This document shows, in pieces, positions 46,533-50,968 of a DNA stretch of 50,968 nucleotides. This DNA comes from Candidatus Kapaibacterium sp. Its GTDB lineage: Bacteria; Bacteroidota; Ignavibacteria; Kapaibacteriales; UBA4661. Both the position numbers and the translations under genes were made by a program. The stretch is from positions 1 to 50,968 of the forward strand of contig JALONG010000032.1 of assembly GCA_025455065.1 (NCBI GenBank). The letters run 5' to 3'. The notes beneath the pieces were generated by a model. It had not been told where the DNA came from, searched no databases, and saw only the letters and a list, made by a program, of their open reading frames with translations. Each line of letters starts with the position of its first letter. The stretch's first letter is position 1.

Positions 46533-46985
46533 ATGAGCCTACCGAAAAAATATACCCAAGAAGAAATGGAGCGCATTTTGCAACGCGCTCTGAGCCAACG
46601 TGCGCAATCCGGCAACGTTTCCCACGACCAACTTGTCGAAGTCGGGAGAGAATTAGGACTGTCGGAGCAAGATTTGATGCGGGCTATTGACGAAGAAGAC
46701 CGCGTTGGTGCGTTTGAGGATGCAAAGCAGGAAGTCATTCGCAAAATGCGCAGTGAGTGGCGTAACCACTTTGGTTCATACCTTGGCGTGAATGCGGTTC
46801 TGCTGACGGTGAATGCAATTCAAATGCACGGTCGGCTTACGTGGGCGCTTGCTACCACGTTAGGTTGGGGAATTGGTATGACAATTCACACCATTTCCAC
46901 CTTCTTCCCCAAAGAAAAAGACATTAACAAAGCCGCAAAAAAACTCCTTCGCAAACGTGACAAATACAAAGAACTTGGAGAATAA
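46533..46985 (+). CDS. 2TM-domain protein, copy 2
   Basis: 150 residues, identical in length and layout to its neighbour at 46015-46467. A 42-base stretch near the 5' end of both genes (from ACCCAAGAAGAAATGG) appears identical, and the core helix reads TWALATTLGWGIGMTIH. GAGGAG about 9 bp before the ATG is a good ribosome-binding site. The pair is a tandem duplication with recent homogenisation at the 5' end. It ends 24 bp before the hisF homologue. Confidence 0.8.
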   Translation: MSLPKKYTQEEMERILQRALSQRAQSGNVSHDQLVEVGRELGLSEQDLMRAIDEEDRVGAFEDAKQEVIRKMRSEWRNHFGSYLGVNAVLLTVNAIQMHGRLTWALATTLGWGIGMTIHTISTFFPKEKDINKAAKKLLRKRDKYKELGE

Positions 46986-47009
46986 TCATTTCGTCATTTA
47001 TTTATCATC

Positions 47010-47795
47010 ATGCTCAAACGCCGCTTAATACCAAAACTCCAAATGAAGCAAAGCCGCTTCAGTCCTCAGCAAATGGTACTTGTTACGACGGTACAATTTG
47101 ACAAGGTTGTAGAAGTCGGCGACCCTGTGTCGCAAGCGAAAATTTATCAAGCGCAAGCCGCAGACGAGCTTGTGTTTCTCGACCTTGACGCAACGCCCAA
47201 TTCCCGCAAACCGATGGCAAGCATCATTCGCAAAGCGGCGGAAGAAATTTTTATGCCGATGACCATTGGAGGCGGCGTGAAATCTATTGAGGATTTCCGT
47301 TTGATGCTGGAAAACGGCGCTGACAAAGTTGCTATCAATACTGCTGCCGTTGAAACACCAACGCTTATCACCGAAGCATCGGAGCGCTTTGGAGCGCAAT
47401 GTGTGGTAGTCAGCATTGATTTCAAACAAGACGAACACGGCAAATACAGCGTTTGGACACGCTGCGGCAAAGCACAAACCCCGCTCGACCCTGTAGAATG
47501 GGCGCAAAAGGCGGAAGAATTAGGAGCCGGAGAACTGATGCTTACCTCCATTGACCGCGACGGCACGCGCAAAGGGCTGGATGTCGAGCTAACAGCACGT
47601 ATCGCCGAAAGCGTTTCCATTCCTGTCATTGCGGCAGGTGGATGCGGCGTAGCGATGGACTTTGTGGATGGTTTTTTGAAAGGCAAGGCAGATGCGGTTT
47701 CGGCGGGAACATTCTTCTGTTTTCAAGACCAAAACCCGATGCAAACTCGCGCTCACATTGCCAATGCGGGTATTCCCATTCGCCTGCATACTTGA
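47010..47795 (+). CDS. hisF: HisF-family (beta/alpha)8 protein lacking the catalytic Asp11
   Basis: 261 residues with the HisF barrel: DELVFLDLDAT, MTIGGGVKS, INTAAVETP, VVVSIDFK, LTSIDRDGT and AAGGCG. Compared with Thermotoga HisF from memory, Asp11 in CLDVKDGRVVKG is Gln11 here (KLQMKQSRFSPQ) and Lys19 is Pro, while the second Asp (SIDFK) remains. This fits HisF2-like paralogues (as with Pseudomonas HisH2/HisF2) that pass ammonia to a sugar amidotransferase. Such an amidotransferase is not in the window. True histidine-pathway activity is unlikely. Confidence 0.85.
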   Translation: MLKRRLIPKLQMKQSRFSPQQMVLVTTVQFDKVVEVGDPVSQAKIYQAQAADELVFLDLDATPNSRKPMASIIRKAAEEIFMPMTIGGGVKSIEDFRLMLENGADKVAINTAAVETPTLITEASERFGAQCVVVSIDFKQDEHGKYSVWTRCGKAQTPLDPVEWAQKAEELGAGELMLTSIDRDGTRKGLDVELTARIAESVSIPVIAAGGCGVAMDFVDGFLKGKADAVSAGTFFCFQDQNPMQTRAHIANAGIPIRLHT

Positions 47796-47825
47796 ACTTT
47801 ATACTTGAACAGCGGATACTTGAAC
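47788..47825. repeat. ATACTTGAAC short tandem repeat at hisF stop
   Basis: ATACTTGAAC occurs at 47788-47797, 47801-47810 and 47816-47825, with the first copy containing the hisF stop codon TGA. The spacing is 13 and then 15 bp. It fills most of the 36 bp between hisF and the converging NtrC-type gene. Confidence 0.6.
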
Positions 47826-47831
47826 GGTTAC

Positions 47832-49385
47832 TTATGTTGTGCTTCCTTCTGCATTCTCGCCATTCATTGCTTTCAGCATTTTGAGCAAGCCCGGATAGGA
47901 AATACCAAGATGCTGTGCGGCTTTTGTTTTGTTGCCATGATATTTTTTCAGCACTTCCCGAATCAAGCGCTCTTTGATGTCGTTTAATTCTTCAAATGTT
48001 CCTTTGGTAAATACACCATGCAGAAACGCATCAGAGGCTAGTAATGGATCACTCGCACTGTCAGGTAGGTTTTTTACACCTTCCGCTAAGGATGCTTGCG
48101 ACAACCACAATGCAACGTCATTTTCATCGGAGTGTTCGCCAAATAAGCACCAGCGTTTAATGATATTGGAAAGTTGGCGGATATTTCCTTCCCAACGTTG
48201 CTTTTTCAAGAAGGTCATAATTGGAGACGGAATAGCAACAGCCCGCAATCCGAGTTGGTGTTCGTAAAGTGCGATAAAATGTGCTGCTAACGCCTCAAAA
48301 TCTTCAATACGCTCTCGAAGTGGCGGTAAGACTATTTCTACCGATGCCAAACGATGATACAAATCCAAACGCAAAAATCCGCCTTCGATAGCCTCAGCAA
48401 TATTGCGATTTGTCGAACAAAGAATCTGCACGTCTATCGGTCGAGCCTCTGCACCGCCCACTCGCCTGACAACCTGAGATTCCACCACACGAAGCAATTT
48501 CGCCTGCAATGCAAGCGGGATTTCGGTCAATTCATCCAAAAACATAATACCGCCGTTTGCCGCTTCAAACAAGCCTGCCCGCGCCTCTGTTGCTCCGGTA
48601 AATGCTCCTTTTTCATAACCGAAAAGTTCGGATTCAAACAGCGAAGGCGAAAGTGCCGCACAATTAACGGCAACAAAAGGTTTTGTACTGCGTGCGCCGT
48701 TTTGACGAATATACTGTGCCATGACTTCTTTTCCCGTTCCGCTTTCTCCTCGAATGAGTGCATTGATACTGTGTTTGCCGACTTTATCGGCTGTGGCAAG
48801 GCATTTTTTAAGCGGCTGCGATATACCGACAAGCCCCGAAGTTTCAATGGCTATGCGCTTATCAAGTTCGCGGTGCAAAATGGTGTTTTCCGCTTGCAGA
48901 CGCTCTTTATACCGACGGTTTTCTTCTTCCAGTCTGTGCATTTTGACCGCTTTCCCAACCGCGTGCAGAAGCTCGCCTTCGCGGTACGGTTTTTTCAAAA
49001 AGTCGTCCACACCTAAGCGCAATGCTCGTATAACCGAGGATTCATCAGCATATCCGGTGACGATGATATACTTGCTGCGTAATTCTCGCTTTTGACATTC
49101 GCCGATAAATTCCAGACCATCCATAACAGGGAGTTTCACATCACTGATAATAACCTGAAATTGCCTTGTTTCCAGCACCTTCAATGCCTTGGGAGCGGTT
49201 GTAAAGCCCTCAACAGTATATCCTTTGCGCTTGAGTGTTGTCAAAATATTTTGCAGAGCAAAGGTGTCATCCTCCACAACCAGCACAGAAACTGATGTTT
49301 CTTGCACTGAATCGGTGTCCTGATGCGAGACATTCTTCGTCGGCTTTTCTTCGCGCCCTGCCGGTGCGTGTTGTTCGAGTGTCAT
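47832..49385 (-). CDS. NtrC-family sigma-54-dependent response regulator
   Basis: 517 residues from the ATG at 49385. A receiver domain (about 33-150) has Asp82 in ISDVKLP; the AAA+ domain (about 185-420) has Walker A GESGTGKE, the sigma-54 contact loop GAFTGA and Walker B MFLDELTE; a Fis-type HTH ends the protein ([21 protein letters not shown]). Phosphorylation should trigger oligomerisation and open-complex formation at sigma-54 promoters. Presence implies an rpoN gene in the genome. It is 13 bp downstream of its probable kinase. Confidence 0.94.
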   Translation of the reverse strand: MTLEQHAPAGREEKPTKNVSHQDTDSVQETSVSVLVVEDDTFALQNILTTLKRKGYTVEGFTTAPKALKVLETRQFQVIISDVKLPVMDGLEFIGECQKRELRSKYIIVTGYADESSVIRALRLGVDDFLKKPYREGELLHAVGKAVKMHRLEEENRRYKERLQAENTILHRELDKRIAIETSGLVGISQPLKKCLATADKVGKHSINALIRGESGTGKEVMAQYIRQNGARSTKPFVAVNCAALSPSLFESELFGYEKGAFTGATEARAGLFEAANGGIMFLDELTEIPLALQAKLLRVVESQVVRRVGGAEARPIDVQILCSTNRNIAEAIEGGFLRLDLYHRLASVEIVLPPLRERIEDFEALAAHFIALYEHQLGLRAVAIPSPIMTFLKKQRWEGNIRQLSNIIKRWCLFGEHSDENDVALWLSQASLAEGVKNLPDSASDPLLASDAFLHGVFTKGTFEELNDIKERLIREVLKKYHGNKTKAAQHLGISYPGLLKMLKAMNGENAEGSTT

Positions 49386-49398
49386 AAAATTGTCATTC

Positions 49399-50592
49399 CT
49401 AAAGAATTGGTGAAGAAATCGCGTCCGCAAACGGGATAATCATAACGGCTTCCGCGCCGCCGTCGTAGTTTCTGAGAACAATTCCGCCGCCTGCTTTTTG
49501 CAACAAGGAGCGCGAAACCCACAAGCCCAAACCCGTCCCTTTGCCTTGTTCCTTAGAGGTCGCAAAGGCATTAAACAACTGCTCTTCCATCTGAGGCGCA
49601 ATGCCGGGTCCCGTATCGCGCACCGTGATAATGCAATGATTTTGGTCGGCTTCTGTGTGCAGCGAGATTTGACGCGGTTTGTCGTCCGTGCTTTCGATAA
49701 GCGCATCGCGGGCATTCATTAAAACATTGGTCAGCACTTGCGATAACGCAGGATAACTAAGTGCAAGACGGCGCGGCTCATCGGCAGAAAAATCATATTC
49801 GATACCGTACAGTTCTAATTGCTTTCGGTATAATCTCAACCAGCCCTGCACAACTTCCGGCAATGTGCAGGTCTCATTTTCTGAGGGCGCACGTGCAGAA
49901 CTGAGTAAATCCGCCACGACTGACCGACAATGCAGTGCCGCACTTATCAGTAATTCCAAGTCTTCTTTCATCTCCTCAAAACCCACCTTACCTGCAAATG
50001 CAGACAAGAAGCCATGTTCGAGAGGGTTGTCCAACGTTGATTGTATGCGCTCGGAAGCATTCAAAATAGCACCGAGCGGGCTGTTGAGTTCGTGCGCAAC
50101 GCTGCCGGCGATTGCACCCAAAGTCGCTAATTTCTCCGTCTGAATAAGAGCGGCATTGGTTTCGACAAGTTGTTTTTGTTGATGTTTTAAGCGTTGCTCC
50201 AAAAGTAAAATGCGCTCTCCCGCCCTGATACACACGCGAAGTTCATTATGGTCAAAAGGTTTCCCCAAAAAATCATCGGCTCCGGCTTCCATTCCGGCGA
50301 TCATGTCGGTTTTTTCGGTATTTGCCGTCAGCAAAATAAAATAGATATAGCGGTCAAAAGATGCAGCGCGAATGCGGTTACACAAATCAATACCATTCAG
50401 CACAGGCATAGACCAATCGCTGATAACAAAGCTAATATCCGATGTTTGAAGAATCTCCCATGCTTCTTCACCGTTGCTTGCCTGCACAACAGTATAACGC
50501 CATGAACGCAAGAATGCCGACAGGCTGATACGAATGTCTTCCTGATCATCCACAATCAAAATCTGCAAACCGCCGCCCGAATCACGATACAT
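49399..50592 (-). CDS. soluble receiver-histidine kinase
   Basis: 397 residues, no membrane segments. An N-terminal receiver domain (about 8-125) has Asp59 in VISDWSMP and Lys111 in GKPF; a short coiled coil follows; HisKA carries His167 in VAHELNSPLGA; HATPase shows N box NVLMNARDAL, G1 DTGPGI and G2 GTGLGLWVS. AGGAG 6 bp before the ATG is a strong ribosome-binding site. It probably receives phosphate at Asp59 from another kinase and passes its own signal to the NtrC-type regulator encoded next. Confidence 0.92.
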   Translation of the reverse strand: MYRDSGGGLQILIVDDQEDIRISLSAFLRSWRYTVVQASNGEEAWEILQTSDISFVISDWSMPVLNGIDLCNRIRAASFDRYIYFILLTANTEKTDMIAGMEAGADDFLGKPFDHNELRVCIRAGERILLLEQRLKHQQKQLVETNAALIQTEKLATLGAIAGSVAHELNSPLGAILNASERIQSTLDNPLEHGFLSAFAGKVGFEEMKEDLELLISAALHCRSVVADLLSSARAPSENETCTLPEVVQGWLRLYRKQLELYGIEYDFSADEPRRLALSYPALSQVLTNVLMNARDALIESTDDKPRQISLHTEADQNHCIITVRDTGPGIAPQMEEQLFNAFATSKEQGKGTGLGLWVSRSLLQKAGGGIVLRNYDGGAEAVMIIPFADAISSPIL

Positions 50593-50881
50593 AGTACGCT
50601 CCTATGGTTGGCTTCTAAACGTTACAATAATCAAAGTAACGATACAAAGTATGAATATTTGATATTCTGTTTATGATTTTTTTGCCGATTACGGCGAAGG
50701 GGATTTTGAGGCATTTCTCGCTTAGTTCTTCATAATGTTAAACTTAGAAATACCTTTTGTGCCTCGCTCATTCTTTGGCACAGAAATACTTCTCTTCTCC
50801 ATCATACAAGTTGAATATAGTAATTCATTCTCAACTTTTCTCACTTCATTTTTTTCACATTTTATTTTTTAGGTGTTTATC
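50593..50881. other. divergent intergenic region
   Basis: This AT-rich 289 bp lies between the divergent kinase and secreted-protein genes and must hold both promoters. AAGTTGA (50808-50814) and TCAACTT (50831-50837) form a 7-bp inverted repeat that could be an operator. No promoter is clear enough to call. Confidence 0.3.
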
Positions 50882-50968
50882 ATGAAACGCATTCTTTTTG
50901 CACTCGCATTGGTTTTTGCTGCTGTACCATTTTTTGCTTTCGCACAAAACAGCGCATCGGAAAACGCA
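50882..50968 (+). CDS. secreted protein, 5' end only
   Basis: The first 29 codons of a gene cut by the window end. They form a classical signal peptide: MKR, hydrophobic ILFALALVFAAVPFFAFA, and a likely cleavage site at AFA-QNSAS. Nothing of the mature protein beyond seven or so residues is visible, so no function can be given. Confidence 0.7.
   Translation, partial: MKRILFALALVFAAVPFFAFAQNSASENA

Noticed and set aside
50775-50795. Possible sigma-54 promoter (TGGCAC) before the last gene
   Set aside because: The GC dinucleotide of the -12 element (TTGC) is missing at the required spacing.

Overview
The window is a gene-dense bacterial chromosome segment of roughly even GC content with an intact housekeeping core. 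No tRNA, rRNA, CRISPR array or transposase was recognised. The best taxonomic clues are a type IX secretion (Por) C-terminal sorting domain on the protein at 25598-27247, an ABC permease fused to an M1 aminopeptidase, an N-acetylmuramidase of the NamZ/DUF1343 family, BatA- and YfbK-type VWA proteins, and a few TAnnTTTG-like promoter elements. Together they point to the Bacteroidota/Chlorobiota (FCB) group, possibly a Kapabacteria- or Ignavibacteria-like lineage. This placement is inference.

Layout. 1-4.1 kb: a small secreted protein, then a membrane sensor kinase with its OmpR-type regulator. 4.1-7.8 kb (minus): purQ and a large HAMP/GAF/coiled-coil sensor kinase. 8-11 kb: a cysteine hydrolase, an APH-fold kinase and a FIST sensor protein. 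11.1-13.5 kb: a HicBA toxin-antitoxin pair lying between two copies of the 3' end of pgi, then pgi. 13.5-21.4 kb (minus): a membrane/SRPBCC protein, NamZ, the permease-peptidase with its ABC ATPase, and an HTH/DUF2975 pair. 21.6-25.6 kb: VWA protein, palindromic repeat pair, ECF sigma factor and anti-sigma-like protein. 25.6-27.2 kb: the T9SS cargo protein. 27.3-35.4 kb (minus): a complete histidine-utilisation operon hutU-hydrolase-hutI-hutG-[R-M]-hutH, with an EcoRV-type restriction-modification system between hutG and hutH. 35.7-44.3 kb: mnmH, comM-like ATPase, CPBP protease, an AlbA/Schlafen-type ATP-binding protein, era, a CoA-type NUDIX hydrolase and batA. 44.4-47.8 kb: hisH and a hisF homologue, separated by a broken RelE-type toxin-antitoxin pair and small membrane proteins. 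47.8-50.6 kb (minus): a soluble sensor kinase and an NtrC-type sigma-54 activator. The window ends inside a secreted-protein gene.

The main pattern is how accessory genes are placed. Four conflict or defence-like modules (HicBA, AlbA/HATPase protein, EcoRV-type R-M, RelE-type pair) sit against or inside housekeeping genes with almost no scar. Two of them leave a direct duplication of the end of the neighbouring essential gene: 111 bp of the pgi 3' end, and 33 bp of the era 5' end. Three of them join the neighbouring gene through a stop/start overlap (ATGA or TGATG). This suggests a repeated insertion route that preserves neighbouring gene function and places the module under housekeeping transcription. 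In addition, the site GATATC, predicted for the EcoRV-type enzyme, was not found anywhere in the window by eye, although GATATT, GATATG and GATATA are common.

Other points: the HisF homologue has Gln at position 11 where the synthase has its catalytic Asp, so the HisH/HisF pair may supply ammonia for another amidation such as surface-sugar modification. Era carries an in-frame low-complexity insert made of an 8-bp tandem repeat. The hut operon appears to carry a 15-bp tandem repeat in its leader.
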